NCBI GenBank assembly: GCA_964425595.1
Contig: CAYRMW010000016.1
Coordinates: 1 to 42,467 of the forward strand
Length of the DNA stretch: 42,467 nt
Source of the DNA: Caccovicinus sp964425595
GTDB lineage: Bacteria; Bacillota; Clostridia; Lachnospirales; Lachnospiraceae
Direction: 5' to 3'
Positions within the stretch are counted from its first letter, which is position 1, and every line of letters begins with the position of its first letter. The translations under genes were made by a program, and so were the position numbers. Shown in pieces: positions 23,825 through 32,913 of the stretch. Under the pieces are notes generated by a model. It saw only the letters and a list, made by a program, of their open reading frames with translations. It was not told where the DNA came from and ran no database searches.

Positions 23825-25348
23825 CTACTGATAGATCAGCGCGCCCTCTTCCACTGTACTTGCGTCCAGTGCGATGTGATCGTACACGGATAATCCGTAA
23901 GACATGCCTTTTCTTACCGTGTAATACTCATCATTTTCCGCGAGGATCTCGATCTGTTTGAATACAGCATACCCCTTATTAATATTATAGACGCCCAGCA
24001 GGGACGCGTTCGCGCCGAGCTGGTAGCGGCCGCTGTTGTCCGAGGCCCGCGCCGTCTGTGACGCCGCCGCATTGGTTTCCTCAGCCGTAATGCCGTCGCC
24101 CTTGGCATCTTCGATTTCATTCTCATCCGGAAGATAGTCCCCGGTCGGCTTGACCAGGTAATCGCCTACATTCAGCTCATCGATCTCACCCAGATCAATA
24201 TAGTAATACTCGTCAGTTGAATAATAGATCGTAGCCGATATGAACTCCACGGAAGTACCGTTCTCTGTGTAAACCTCTTTCAGGAAGCCGGTTTCTGTGC
24301 TGTCTGCGTCTCTGCCCTGCGCCAGATACTCCACCGGGACCAGATAAAAGGTCTTTTCCGTGACTGCGCTGATCGGGATCTTCAGGCCGACTTCCCTGTC
24401 TGTCACGATCTCGAACTGGACGAAACGCTCCGACACAAACTGAACCATGTACTTGGTAAAATCAAGTTTTCCGTAAGTTTCACCATCCGCCCCGGTGATC
24501 GTCGAAAACGTTCCGGTAGCCGTCAGATCCTCTCCGTCAAAGCTGACCTTAAGACTGGTCTCGCTGCCGTATTGCTCAAGATCTTCTTCCGTCATGGGAA
24601 AGACGACCGACCAGTTATCCGACGTGACGATCTTATACACCGGCGTATCCTGAGCAACCATTTTCCCAGATTGCGTAATGGTCCGTGAATAATTCGTCCG
24701 ATCAAACATCTCCGCTGTCACATCAGTTGGTTCCATATCTTCGTAGGAATCGATGGCGTAAGAAACGATGCCGGCCTCATCCGCGGTTACCTGCCAAAAA
24801 TTAACGCTGTCCAGATCCAGCAGTTCCTGCAGGCTGTCCATGGCACTGAAATTGGAATATTCAAGGACGAGAGCCTCAAGAGAATATTTTTCATCGTATA
24901 CGGAACGGAAGTCGCTGTCCTGGTAGGTAATGCTGAAGGAGGTAAGCCGCTTCTTTAATTCAGTCAGATTCTCCTCGCTGAGCGTGGCTCCTGCCTCCGG
25001 ATATTCCTGGAGGAGTTCGGCGATCGAGCCGGTCTCATCCACAGAATAAACGCTGGTCCCCACGCTGGCACGCTTACCTTCTCTTACATAGTAGTTAATG
25101 TAGCCCGCGCGGTCCGTATATTTCGTGGATTCCTCCCGAAAGATCATTCCGGTATAATCCTTCTCATTCACAATTCCGCCTTCCACAACCTCATATACCT
25201 GCACGCGTTCTCTTTGCATATAGGTGTAGACGCTGAATATCATATAGATGAAGATAATGAAAAACATGATCATGCCTACATTCGAGAAAGAACGTCTCTT
25301 CGGATAATTCACGATCTTGCTTTTTTTCTTCTTTTTCTGGCTGCCCAT
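23825..25348 (-). CDS. HlyD-like single-pass membrane protein
   Basis: About 507 residues. A lysine-rich cytoplasmic N-terminus (SQKKKKKSKIV) precedes one transmembrane helix (MIMFFIIFIYMIFSVYTYM) and a large extracytoplasmic part with lipoyl/barrel-sandwich features (VYEVVEGGIVNEKDYTGMI, REGKRASVGTSVYSVD) resembling HlyD-type adaptors. No transporter ATPase or permease is adjacent; instead it sits before yggS-sepF, which suggests a division or envelope role (inference). AAGGAGG at 25361-25355 fixes ATG 25348; the longer frame runs through the promoter and a terminator. Confidence 0.78.
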   Translation of the reverse strand: MGSQKKKKKSKIVNYPKRRSFSNVGMIMFFIIFIYMIFSVYTYMQRERVQVYEVVEGGIVNEKDYTGMIFREESTKYTDRAGYINYYVREGKRASVGTSVYSVDETGSIAELLQEYPEAGATLSEENLTELKKRLTSFSITYQDSDFRSVYDEKYSLEALVLEYSNFSAMDSLQELLDLDSVNFWQVTADEAGIVSYAIDSYEDMEPTDVTAEMFDRTNYSRTITQSGKMVAQDTPVYKIVTSDNWSVVFPMTEEDLEQYGSETSLKVSFDGEDLTATGTFSTITGADGETYGKLDFTKYMVQFVSERFVQFEIVTDREVGLKIPISAVTEKTFYLVPVEYLAQGRDADSTETGFLKEVYTENGTSVEFISATIYYSTDEYYYIDLGEIDELNVGDYLVKPTGDYLPDENEIEDAKGDGITAEETNAAASQTARASDNSGRYQLGANASLLGVYNINKGYAVFKQIEILAENDEYYTVRKGMSYGLSVYDHIALDASTVEEGALIYQ

Positions 25349-25372
25349 GGCAAGCCTCCTTCCTCTTCCGCT

Positions 25373-25401
25373 ATTATAAAAGGTGAAGAGGAAAATTGCA
25401 A
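25373..25401 (-). promoter_or_regulatory. Promoter of the HlyD-like-yggS-sepF unit
   Basis: TTGCAA (25401-25396), a 17-base spacer and TATAAT (25378-25373) on the minus strand. The predicted leader is under 20 bases, just enough for the ribosome binding site. Confidence 0.7.
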
Positions 25402-25458
25402 GCAGCTTTCCCGTGCCGGCCCGCATGGCAAGGACGAACGCGCCGGCTCCTTTGGCAC

Positions 25459-25506
25459 AAAAAAAAGCACCGTCCCCTGTACTTTCCGTAATCACCCGAT
25501 ACAGGG
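25459..25506 (-). terminator. Terminator after the P-loop gene
   Basis: CCCTGTA (25506-25500) pairs with TACAGGG (25481-25475) around an 18-base loop; a run of eight U follows after GACGGTGC. It starts 24 bases after the stop codon of the P-loop gene and precedes the next promoter. The GGGGACGGTGC core resembles short repeated elements seen in some Firmicutes, so it might alternatively be a repeat copy. Confidence 0.55.
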
Positions 25507-25529
25507 AAGCGGCGCTCAAACAACTATAT

Positions 25530-25949
25530 TTATAAGGAGACGATCACATGACCTCGCGCCTCTTCCGGGAGCTCCTCAGCATCCAGAGAAATACTCAGGA
25601 CGAATGTCACGTGATACTTTTCACCGATTTTTTCTAACGCGGAAATCGTCTGGGAAATATCTTCGCCTTCAAGGCCGGCCAGCTTCAAAAAGCTGTCCAA
25701 AAACATCATCTCAAGGTCATGATCCTGGGAAATAATACCGGAAATAAAACCGACAAACGCCTCGCTGGAGTTGATCGGAAATTCATTTACGTTGATCAGC
25801 CGGATCTTATTGCTCAATTCATACATATGCTTGGAGCTCTTGTCAAGATATACGATGGAGCCCTTCGCGGTCTTGATGGATGTATTGGCCATTTCTAACA
25901 GATGCTTCGTTTTCCCCTTCCCCTTTTTCCCTGCTATAATCTGAACCAT
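25530..25949 (-). CDS. Small P-loop ATPase-like protein, unknown function
   Basis: About 139 residues. The N-terminus carries a Walker A motif (VQIIAGKKGKGKTKHLLEMAN; GKKGKGKTK at about 7-15) followed by a strand with an aspartate (SIVYLDKSS). A possible Walker B-like segment is LEMMFLDSFLKLAG, and a hydrophobic strand HVTFVLSISLD lies near the end. It is shorter than most ATPases. AAGGAGGAG precedes ATG 25949; the longer frame would start inside the promoter. It is a one-gene unit with its own promoter, leader palindrome and terminator. I do not recognise a function; it looks like a conserved clostridial hypothetical. Confidence 0.7.
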   Translation of the reverse strand: MVQIIAGKKGKGKTKHLLEMANTSIKTAKGSIVYLDKSSKHMYELSNKIRLINVNEFPINSSEAFVGFISGIISQDHDLEMMFLDSFLKLAGLEGEDISQTISALEKIGEKYHVTFVLSISLDAEELPEEARGHVIVSL

Positions 25950-25975
25950 AACAATCTCCTCCTTTTGTTTATTTA

Positions 25976-25990
25976 AGCCGTCCGACGGCT
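25976..25990. repeat. 15-base palindrome in the P-loop gene leader
   Basis: AGCCGTCCGACGGCT is a perfect 7+1+7 inverted repeat between the predicted transcription start and the ribosome binding site. It may be an operator or a leader stem. Confidence 0.5.
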
Positions 25991-26004
25991 GGATAATCAC
26001 AGTA

Positions 26005-26033
26005 ATTATAGTATAAGTATCTAAAAAATGCAA
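26005..26033 (-). promoter_or_regulatory. Promoter of the small P-loop gene
   Basis: TTGCAT (26033-26028), a 17-base spacer and TATAAT (26010-26005) on the minus strand, immediately after the carboxypeptidase gene. The start would be near 25998, leaving a leader of about 50 bases. Confidence 0.7.
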
Positions 26034-26036
26034 TGA

Positions 26037-27005
26037 CTAATTGTGAATTTTCTGAATAATTTGCGTCATATTCGCATAGAGATCAGAACGGCTTCCTGCC
26101 TTCATCACGACGGAAATATACTCATCCTCGTCTTCATCCTCCACGGCAATGATCAGGCAGTATCCGGCCGCGCTGGTGGTCCCGGTCTTTCCGCCCAGGA
26201 CGGTAAAGCCTTCCGGAGTCTCCCGCTCGCCGGTCATATACCAGTTTCCGCCCTTCCAGGTCTGGATCACCGGATTACCGTCACCGTCCGTGTACTGAGC
26301 AGTATAGGCCGTGGTGCTGATCACCTGGCGAAAATACGGCTGTTTCAGCGCCTCATTAAAGATCAGGTACAGGTCATATGCCGTCGTGTAATGATCCTGG
26401 TCGTTCAGGCCATGGGGATTTACGAAGTGCGTGCCGGTCGCCCCCAATCGGCTGGCCTCTTCGTTCATCATATCCGCGAAGGCCTCGATGCTTCCGGCCA
26501 TGTGGACGGCAATCGCGGCTCCCGCGTCATTCCCGGACGGCAGCATCAGACCATACAGCAGCTGGCCTAGGGTGATCTGGTCGCCCGGATTAATGTGGCA
26601 CAGCGTCGCTCCGCTTTCCGTAATGACCGCGTCCTCCGTCACCGTCACGATATCGTCAAGATCACCGTATTTGATGGCTAAAAGAGCCGTCATTACCTTG
26701 GTCGTACTGGCCGGGTACAAACGTTCAAACGCGTTTTTGCTGAACACAACATTACAGCCGGAAAGATCAAAAACAGCCGCCGCTTCCGCGTTGACCATTG
26801 GATCTTCCTCGCTGTCTGAAAAAACCACACAGAGATCCGCCGCGAAACCGGCGGCGACCTCATCTGTCTCCTGTTCGGTAAAGACTGCGGCGCGCTCGCC
26901 CCACTGGTACGGCTGCTCCAGATCCTTCTTTCCGCATCCGGTCATCCAGGCTGCGGAAAGAGCAGCCAAAAACATCAGTAAATACTTTCTTCTGCTCACC
27001 TTCAT
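26037..27005 (-). CDS. D-alanyl-D-alanine carboxypeptidase lipoprotein (peptidase S11)
   Basis: 322 residues. The signal peptide ends in a lipobox (AAWMTGC, Cys24), so it is predicted to be a lipoprotein anchored outside the membrane. Penicillin-binding motifs are Ser100-Thr-Thr-Lys103 (YPASTTKVMTA), SGND and LGGKTGTTSAAG. It trims the terminal D-alanine of stem pentapeptides and limits cross-linking. It has no C-terminal amphipathic anchor as in DacA, consistent with lipid anchoring. It follows mgsA by 12 bases and is probably the last gene of the radC-mreCD-rodA transcription unit. Confidence 0.92.
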   Translation of the reverse strand: MKVSRRKYLLMFLAALSAAWMTGCGKKDLEQPYQWGERAAVFTEQETDEVAAGFAADLCVVFSDSEEDPMVNAEAAAVFDLSGCNVVFSKNAFERLYPASTTKVMTALLAIKYGDLDDIVTVTEDAVITESGATLCHINPGDQITLGQLLYGLMLPSGNDAGAAIAVHMAGSIEAFADMMNEEASRLGATGTHFVNPHGLNDQDHYTTAYDLYLIFNEALKQPYFRQVISTTAYTAQYTDGDGNPVIQTWKGGNWYMTGERETPEGFTVLGGKTGTTSAAGYCLIIAVEDEDEDEYISVVMKAGSRSDLYANMTQIIQKIHN

Positions 27006-27017
27006 GACCCTGCCATT

Positions 27018-27413
27018 CTAGCGGAATACTTCGCGCCACTCCAGATCGCCGCGGTCAAGAGACTTGATCAAAAGCTCTGCTGTGGCCAGATTCGTCGCCA
27101 GAGGGATATTGTATGTATCGCAAAGACGCACGACATTGTTGACATCCGGTTCATGATCCTTGGGGTTAAGCGGGTCGCGCAGGAAGATAACCAGATCGAT
27201 GTCATCATGCTCGATCTGCGCTGCCAGCTGCTGTCCGCCGCCCAGATGGCCGGCCAGATACTTGTGGACATTCAAATTCGCCACCTCTTCGATCAGCCGT
27301 CCGGTGGTCCCGGTAGCATACAGTTCGTTTTTACTTAAGATCCCCCGGTATGCAATACAGAAATTCTGCATCAGCTTTTTTTTCGCGTCATGCGCGATCA
27401 GTCCGATATTCAT
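27018..27413 (-). CDS. mgsA: Methylglyoxal synthase
   Basis: About 131 residues. Converts dihydroxyacetone phosphate to methylglyoxal and phosphate, a bypass relieving sugar-phosphate stress. Conserved motifs: IGLIAHDAKK, ATGTTGRLIEE (phosphate binding), GHLGGGQQL and VIFLRDPLNPKDHEPDV with the catalytic aspartate. ATG 27413 is chosen because AAGGAGGAG lies 6 bases upstream; the longer frame overlaps rodA. Its place after rodA is common in Clostridia. Confidence 0.95.
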   Translation of the reverse strand: MNIGLIAHDAKKKLMQNFCIAYRGILSKNELYATGTTGRLIEEVANLNVHKYLAGHLGGGQQLAAQIEHDDIDLVIFLRDPLNPKDHEPDVNNVVRLCDTYNIPLATNLATAELLIKSLDRGDLEWREVFR

Positions 27414-27426
27414 ACTCTGCTCCTCC

Positions 27427-28551
27427 TTAATCATGCGAGTTTTTTCTCTGTAATCCGACATTTAAAATCAACCCAATACCCACAAACATACTGAGCAGAG
27501 AGCTGACACCGTAGCTGACAAAGGGAAGCGGCAGCCCGGTGTTAGGAAATAGCTTGGTAGCAACGGCAATATTGGAGAAGCTCTGGAATCCAATCAAAGC
27601 AGCCATGCCTGTGCAGATGATCTTCCCGCTTAGGTCCCTGGCCTGCCGGGCCATCCACAGACATTCATAAATGATCAGCAGAAAAAGTCCTAAAATAACC
27701 ATGGAGCCTACAAAGCCAAGTTCCTCTCCGATGATCGCAAAAATAAAATCCGTTGATTCCTCTGAAAGGAAATTTCCGTTTTTCACGGAAGCGATCGTCG
27801 TATTATTCAGACCTTTCCCCCAAAGTTGACCGGAGCCGATCGCCATGACGGAATTATCCTGCTGGCGATTGGCATCCTGGTACTGACTGGGATTGATAAA
27901 GCTCAATATCCTCTGTGCCTGGTAACCGCGCAAAAACGGGATCATCTCATACTGGAGAAGATAAATAAAGATGCCGGCAAGCGGTGTCAGCACCGCCAGG
28001 ACACCGAAGATCCATTTGTAGCTGATCCCGGCCGCAAAGATCATCGCGGCAAAGACCATGATCGTGATCAGGCTCGTGGAAAGATTCGGCTCAGCCAGGA
28101 TCAGCAGGATCGGTACGCAAAACAGCACAGCGGCCATCCCGAGCACGGGCAGCCGGTTGATCTGCTCCTGGTATTTGTCAAAAAACCAGGAGAAAAAAAC
28201 GATCAGGCCGATCTTGGAAAACTCCGAAGGCTGCAGCTGACCGAGCACGGGCAAAGACACCCAGCGGGTAGCGCCGCCGCGGACGACTCCGTTGAGCAGG
28301 ACCCAGACCAACAGCCCGACACACACAAGATAGATCAGAAAAGCGAAATTCAGAATCCGGTGGTAGTCAACCAGTGACAAAACCAGCGCCGCCACCGTAC
28401 CGGCGCAGATGCCGGCAATCTGGCGGACCACCCGCGTATCTTCCATGGAACCGGCCGCGCTGCGGATGACGAACACGCCCATCACGCAAAGCGCCAGCAC
28501 ATAGATCAGCAGCCGTATATTAAAATTTCGTAGTCTGTATTCTGAAAACAT
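27427..28551 (-). CDS. rodA: Peptidoglycan glycosyltransferase RodA (SEDS family)
   Basis: About 374 residues with roughly ten transmembrane helices. SEDS hallmarks: GGATRWVSLPVLGQLQPSEF, AEPNLSTSLI, GKGLNN and DFIFAIIGEELGFVGS, and the C-terminal PFVSYGVSSLLSMF. RodA polymerises lipid II into glycan strands with its partner class B PBP, encoded just upstream. ATG 28551 is preferred over the in-frame TTG at 28560, which is too close to GAGGGG. FtsW and SpoVE are related, but the PBP2/mreCD context supports RodA. Confidence 0.93.
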   Translation of the reverse strand: MFSEYRLRNFNIRLLIYVLALCVMGVFVIRSAAGSMEDTRVVRQIAGICAGTVAALVLSLVDYHRILNFAFLIYLVCVGLLVWVLLNGVVRGGATRWVSLPVLGQLQPSEFSKIGLIVFFSWFFDKYQEQINRLPVLGMAAVLFCVPILLILAEPNLSTSLITIMVFAAMIFAAGISYKWIFGVLAVLTPLAGIFIYLLQYEMIPFLRGYQAQRILSFINPSQYQDANRQQDNSVMAIGSGQLWGKGLNNTTIASVKNGNFLSEESTDFIFAIIGEELGFVGSMVILGLFLLIIYECLWMARQARDLSGKIICTGMAALIGFQSFSNIAVATKLFPNTGLPLPFVSYGVSSLLSMFVGIGLILNVGLQRKNSHD

Positions 28552-28601
28552 AGCAAACAAATCCCCTCATCCGATCAATCGAATATTGGAAATTCCATTT
28601 C

Positions 28602-28607
28602 ATTGTA
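28602..28607 (-). promoter_or_regulatory. Candidate -10 element before rodA
   Basis: TACAAT on the minus strand in the 102-base AT-rich gap between PBP2 and rodA; the -35 is poor. The gap holds no open frame of note. In many relatives minCDE occupy this position. Confidence 0.3.
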
Positions 28608-28653
28608 CAATAAATCTGAATGTATTTCCAGTATTTAATTAAAATTTGGCAAA

Positions 28654-31545
28654 TTAATCCCCAATCGTTACCGTGGAAGCGCCGATTGCCTCGGAACCCA
28701 GGATCTCATCCAGCGTCGTGTATCCATAGTAGAGTTCATAGACATGCTTCGCCAGCGTCGCCGCATTGGACGAGGAGTATCCGTAGGGGATATTGACCGT
28801 CACAGCGATCTCCGGATCGGAATACGGACCGTAGGAAATAAACCACGCATGGTTTCCTCTGGTGGTCGATTCCTGGGCCGTGCCGGTCTTTCCCGCAATC
28901 TCGATCGGCAGGTCGCGGAAGATCTTTGCCGCAGACCCGTTCGCGATCACTCCCCGCATTCCCTGCGCCACCGCGTCCCACGTGGAATCCTGGATCTCGA
29001 TCTGCGAACTGATCTCCGGCGTATAATCCTTGACCAGATTTCCATCGGAATCCGTTACCTTGTCCAGGAGGGTCAGCTCAAAGACCGTCCCCTGGTTTGC
29101 CAGTGCCGAGACATACCGGGACAGCTGCACGTTAGTAAAACTGTTGGTTCCCTGTCCCATCGCGGAACGCTCCGGGTCGATATCGGAGATCTGCGGATCT
29201 CTCTCGGTGATCTCCACGCCGGAATCGTGGTCCAGTCCGAACATGGACGCATATTTTCTCAGGGTTGAAAGCCCTTTTTCCGTATTGTAAACGCCGTTTT
29301 CATCCATGGATAAACGGTGCGCCACCTCGTTCACAAAGAAGTTGCAGGAATTCTGCAGCGCGCCGATCACATCCAGCGGGCCATGCTGCCCCGGGCTGAT
29401 CCAGCACTTGATCGGCTGGGCAACCTCTTCGTAAATTCCGGTGCAGTCGATGGTCTCGCCCAGGCTGATCACGCCTTCTTCCAGTCCGGCGATGACTGTG
29501 ATCGGTTTGAAGGTCGAACCGGGTGCCTTCTGGGCCTGTGTGGCATTGTTGTAGAGAGGCAGGGACAGATCGTTGCGCAGCCTGGAAAAATAAGCCGCGT
29601 CCACCGTGCCGGACATCATATTATTGTCATAGCTCGGATAGGTTACCAGCGCCAGCACCTCGCCGGTATTTACGTCTGTGATCACGCATGCGCCGCTGCA
29701 GGGATCCAGCGCCAGCTGGGCCGGCGTGATCTGGATCTTGGAGATCTTATCCACGAGGAAGGTGTACGCGTACGCCTCGCCGTTTGCCTGAAGAGCGGCG
29801 ATCTGATCCGGTTCATCCGGCAGGATGCCCTGGTCATAAAGCGCAAGACAAAGCTGCTTTCCGGTGATCACATTATCCCGGATCAGGAAACGGTAGATCA
29901 GCTTGGTAAAGCTGGTATCGTTCATCAGCTGCTCAAGGCAGTAATCCACCAGCTGGTTATAGATATCATCCGCGCTGGAATACTTGCTGTCCGCATTCAG
30001 CTTTGTGGTGTCTATCCAGCTGTCGGCGATACCCGCGTAAAGATAGTCGCGCAGGCTGATCTCATCTGCCTTCCAATCCTGGTATTCCTGGCTTGACGTA
30101 TCGATTTTCGATGCATCGATGATACCGACCGAGGAAGAGGACAGGTAATTATAAATATAAACCATGTAATTCGCCATATCCTGCGAAAGATCCTTCATCA
30201 GCGTCGCGTCCTCACTCATCAGTTCGGAGCGAAGCTGCGTCATGATCCTGTCCCTGGACGACTCAAACGTACTCTGGATCTGCTTTTCGTTATCCGACGC
30301 GTCCTCCGCCTGAAACTCGCTGAGCGAAAGCACGTTGTTGTTGATCAGCTGATAATAGGCGTCTTTGATCGGGATCTTCAGATTGCTGGCATCGGTGCCT
30401 GCCGTGTTCGGGTCATCTTCCATGACCAGTTTGGACACCAGAATACCGGCCAGCTGCTGTTCGATCAGGTGATAGATTCCCTTCTGCAGGTCGCTGTCCA
30501 CGGTCAGATAAACGTCGTTCCCGGCCGTGGCGTCCTCTCTCTCCAGCTCTTCCTGGACGCGTCCACGGTTGTCTACGCTCACCACCCGATATCCCTTTGT
30601 GCCCTGCAGCTCCAGCTCCATGGAGGCCTCGATTCCGCTCAGGCCGACGGTATCGTTGATATCGTAGTCCGGATTGGACTTTTGCAGCTCTTCCAGTCGG
30701 TCGGTCTGCATCTTTCCCGTGTAGCCGATGATGGATGCAAAATAAATGCTGTCATTGTAGACGCGAACCGAAGACTCTTCAATACTCACGCCCTGAAGGT
30801 CAGCCGTATTCTCCATCACCTCCGCCACCGTCTCGTCGTCCACATAGGTAGCGACGGTCGTCGACAGATATTTCTGGAAGGAAGTCAGGGACATGGTATA
30901 GCGGATGTTCACGATGTCCAACGCCGTCTGATCATCCAGGACCAGCGTGTTCCCGTCGTCATCGGTCAGCTTATTTAACCCGTAATCTTCCTTCTTTTTT
31001 TCGAAGAGTTCCCACGCGGTGACATCGGAGGCGTATTTGTGCAGGCTGTCATCCCATTCCTCCTGCAGATCATCGATATACCGCAGGCCGTAAACATCCC
31101 GCAGGAAACCAAGGCGGCTGTTCTCACTGTAGGAGGTATAAAACAGCTCGCCGTTTTCATCCATCCCGACCTCAAACTTTCCTTCCACATCGACATCGTG
31201 CTTATGCAGGATCTGCACCAGCCGCAGGAGCATGGAATTCATCTGCTGGTCGGTGGAATAGGCGCCGGTATCCTGGACCGTCACGGAATAGGCCAGTTCA
31301 TTGTACGCCAGCACCTTCCCGTTCCGGTCATAAATATTCCCCCTGGTGCCGGGCGTATAAATGATCTCCTCCGTCAGCTGGATGTAGTTATCCAGCATCT
31401 CCTCGCCATGAATAATCTGCAGATTAAAAAGATGAACCACCAGGATCGCAAACATACAGGTAAAGACAACAGCCAGGAAAAAGAGCCGGGAACCGGCTAC
31501 CTTGTAGATAAATTCTTTTAGTATTTCTCGCAGGTCTTCAAACAA
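28654..31545 (-). CDS. mrdA: Class B penicillin-binding protein 2, elongasome transpeptidase, large form
   Basis: 963 residues, far longer than E. coli PBP2 (633). One N-terminal transmembrane helix (LFFLAVVFTCMFAILVVHLF) precedes the pedestal domain with TPGTRGNIYDRNGKVLAYNE. The transpeptidase domain has nucleophile Ser677 (APGSTFKP), the SCN triad (LQNSCNFFVNE) and GKTGTAQES. About 300 extra residues, mostly charged and helical, lie between the pedestal motifs and the catalytic domain (about residues 330-620). The start is TTG 31545 overlapping the mreD stop by 8 bases (ATTGTTTGA). It cross-links glycan strands made by RodA during side-wall growth. Confidence 0.92.
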   Translation of the reverse strand: MFEDLREILKEFIYKVAGSRLFFLAVVFTCMFAILVVHLFNLQIIHGEEMLDNYIQLTEEIIYTPGTRGNIYDRNGKVLAYNELAYSVTVQDTGAYSTDQQMNSMLLRLVQILHKHDVDVEGKFEVGMDENGELFYTSYSENSRLGFLRDVYGLRYIDDLQEEWDDSLHKYASDVTAWELFEKKKEDYGLNKLTDDDGNTLVLDDQTALDIVNIRYTMSLTSFQKYLSTTVATYVDDETVAEVMENTADLQGVSIEESSVRVYNDSIYFASIIGYTGKMQTDRLEELQKSNPDYDINDTVGLSGIEASMELELQGTKGYRVVSVDNRGRVQEELEREDATAGNDVYLTVDSDLQKGIYHLIEQQLAGILVSKLVMEDDPNTAGTDASNLKIPIKDAYYQLINNNVLSLSEFQAEDASDNEKQIQSTFESSRDRIMTQLRSELMSEDATLMKDLSQDMANYMVYIYNYLSSSSVGIIDASKIDTSSQEYQDWKADEISLRDYLYAGIADSWIDTTKLNADSKYSSADDIYNQLVDYCLEQLMNDTSFTKLIYRFLIRDNVITGKQLCLALYDQGILPDEPDQIAALQANGEAYAYTFLVDKISKIQITPAQLALDPCSGACVITDVNTGEVLALVTYPSYDNNMMSGTVDAAYFSRLRNDLSLPLYNNATQAQKAPGSTFKPITVIAGLEEGVISLGETIDCTGIYEEVAQPIKCWISPGQHGPLDVIGALQNSCNFFVNEVAHRLSMDENGVYNTEKGLSTLRKYASMFGLDHDSGVEITERDPQISDIDPERSAMGQGTNSFTNVQLSRYVSALANQGTVFELTLLDKVTDSDGNLVKDYTPEISSQIEIQDSTWDAVAQGMRGVIANGSAAKIFRDLPIEIAGKTGTAQESTTRGNHAWFISYGPYSDPEIAVTVNIPYGYSSSNAATLAKHVYELYYGYTTLDEILGSEAIGASTVTIGD

Positions 31546-32056
31546 TGGTCGTATCTCTCCTTTTTTCCATCTCTTCCAGACGGCGGCTGGTAAATAAGAA
31601 CAGCCGGTAGATAAAAAGTGTCGTGACTACGCTGAAAATGATCTCCGGAAGCATGATCTTGCGGAAGTAATAAAACAGTTCCAGCCTTCCGCGGATCAGG
31701 AAGCGGAATACATACATGTACATGTTATACGCCAGCTCGTTCAGCACGCAGAGAACAAGCGGAAGGGTGATATAATCCTCATAATAGTATTTGGTGCAGA
31801 TCCCGTTTACATAACCGATATAGATAAAGATCAGCATATAAAAGCCGAACGGGCCGCTGTAAAAGAGATCAGAAAGAAGCCCGGCAAAGAGGCCGTACAG
31901 CATCCCAGCCCCGCTCCCATGGATAAAGCCGAAGGAAAAGGTCAGGATCAGCAGCAGATTCGGAGAGGCTGATAAAAACGGGATCATGGGGAAGATGCAG
32001 GTCTGCAGGGTAAACGCAAAGACCATCAGAAACAGATTCGCCAGGATCCGCTTCAT
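31538..32056 (-). CDS. mreD: Rod shape-determining protein MreD
   Basis: 172 residues, almost entirely hydrophobic with about five or six transmembrane helices. It begins MKRILANLFLMVFAFTLQTC and contains PNLLLILTFSFGFIHGSGAGMLYGLFAGLLSD, the usual MreD pattern. It works with MreC, PBP2 and RodA. Its ATG overlaps the mreC stop by four bases (ATGA), and it overlaps PBP2 downstream, so the three genes are tightly coupled. Confidence 0.92.
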   Translation of the reverse strand: MKRILANLFLMVFAFTLQTCIFPMIPFLSASPNLLLILTFSFGFIHGSGAGMLYGLFAGLLSDLFYSGPFGFYMLIFIYIGYVNGICTKYYYEDYITLPLVLCVLNELAYNMYMYVFRFLIRGRLELFYYFRKIMLPEIIFSVVTTLFIYRLFLFTSRRLEEMEKRRDTTIV

Positions 32057-32913
32057 GAACCCGCCTCCTCTCCCAGCTGATCGTCGCCGGTCTCCTTCGT
32101 GCCGATAATGATCAGGACCTCCTGCAGATTGTCAAAATCCGCCACGGGGATCAGATAGCCGGACTTGGTCAGCCGTTCCGGATCCACCGTAATGTCAGCC
32201 GCGTAGCCGATCAGGATCCCCGGCATAAATTTCGAACTGATATTGGAGGTAACGATAGGATCGCCGTCTTTCACATCGCCGTCCCTGGAGATATTGGTGA
32301 TCCGCAGGCGCCCTTCCTCATACAGCGTCAGATCGCCCGCCACGATACAGTTGTCCCCGGACTGGAGCGCCATAGCGCTGACCCTGCTGACATCATCGAT
32401 GATCGAACGGACCGTGGCGTAATTCGCCCCCACGTCTGTAACGATCCCGACCAGACCGCCTCCGGCGATCACGTTGTTATCCACTTCCACACCGTCCGCC
32501 GACCCCTTATTGATCCGGAACACCTGAAACCAGTCTCCGGAGTCCTTCGCGATGACCCGGGCGCCGATCTTTTCGTAATTCATATATTCCTGATCCAGCT
32601 CATACAGTTCCCGCAGGCGGGAAAGCTCGAACTGATTTGCCTGGAGGCGGTTATTCTCCTCCGTCAGACGGGCTACCTCTTCTTTCAGACTTTCATTCTC
32701 CTCCAGCGCGTCTTTTAACTGGCTGTAGTCCCGGATCCCGTTATAGATCCCCCGTCCGACTGCGTTAACTCCGGTCTGGAGCGGCACAAGCACATAGCCC
32801 ACGCCGGTGCGCAGAGGTTCCAGGATGCCGTCGCGGATCGAAGAGATCCCGATCAGCAGGATACAGACGACGGTCAGCCCGATTAAAAGATATTTGCTGC
32901 GTTTTCTTTCCAT
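32053..32913 (-). CDS. mreC: Rod shape-determining protein MreC
   Basis: 286 residues. One N-terminal transmembrane helix (YLLIGLTVVCILLIGIS), a coiled coil (about 65-105; LKDALEENESLKEEVARLTEEN) and two beta-barrel domains (VIAKDSGDWFQVFRINKG, GGGLVGIVTDVG, SNISSKFMPGILIG). MreC activates PBP2 and scaffolds the elongation complex. Its ATG directly follows the radC stop (TAAATG) with no intervening base, leaving no place for mreB, which normally precedes it. Confidence 0.95.
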   Translation of the reverse strand: MERKRSKYLLIGLTVVCILLIGISSIRDGILEPLRTGVGYVLVPLQTGVNAVGRGIYNGIRDYSQLKDALEENESLKEEVARLTEENNRLQANQFELSRLRELYELDQEYMNYEKIGARVIAKDSGDWFQVFRINKGSADGVEVDNNVIAGGGLVGIVTDVGANYATVRSIIDDVSRVSAMALQSGDNCIVAGDLTLYEEGRLRITNISRDGDVKDGDPIVTSNISSKFMPGILIGYAADITVDPERLTKSGYLIPVADFDNLQEVLIIIGTKETGDDQLGEEAGS

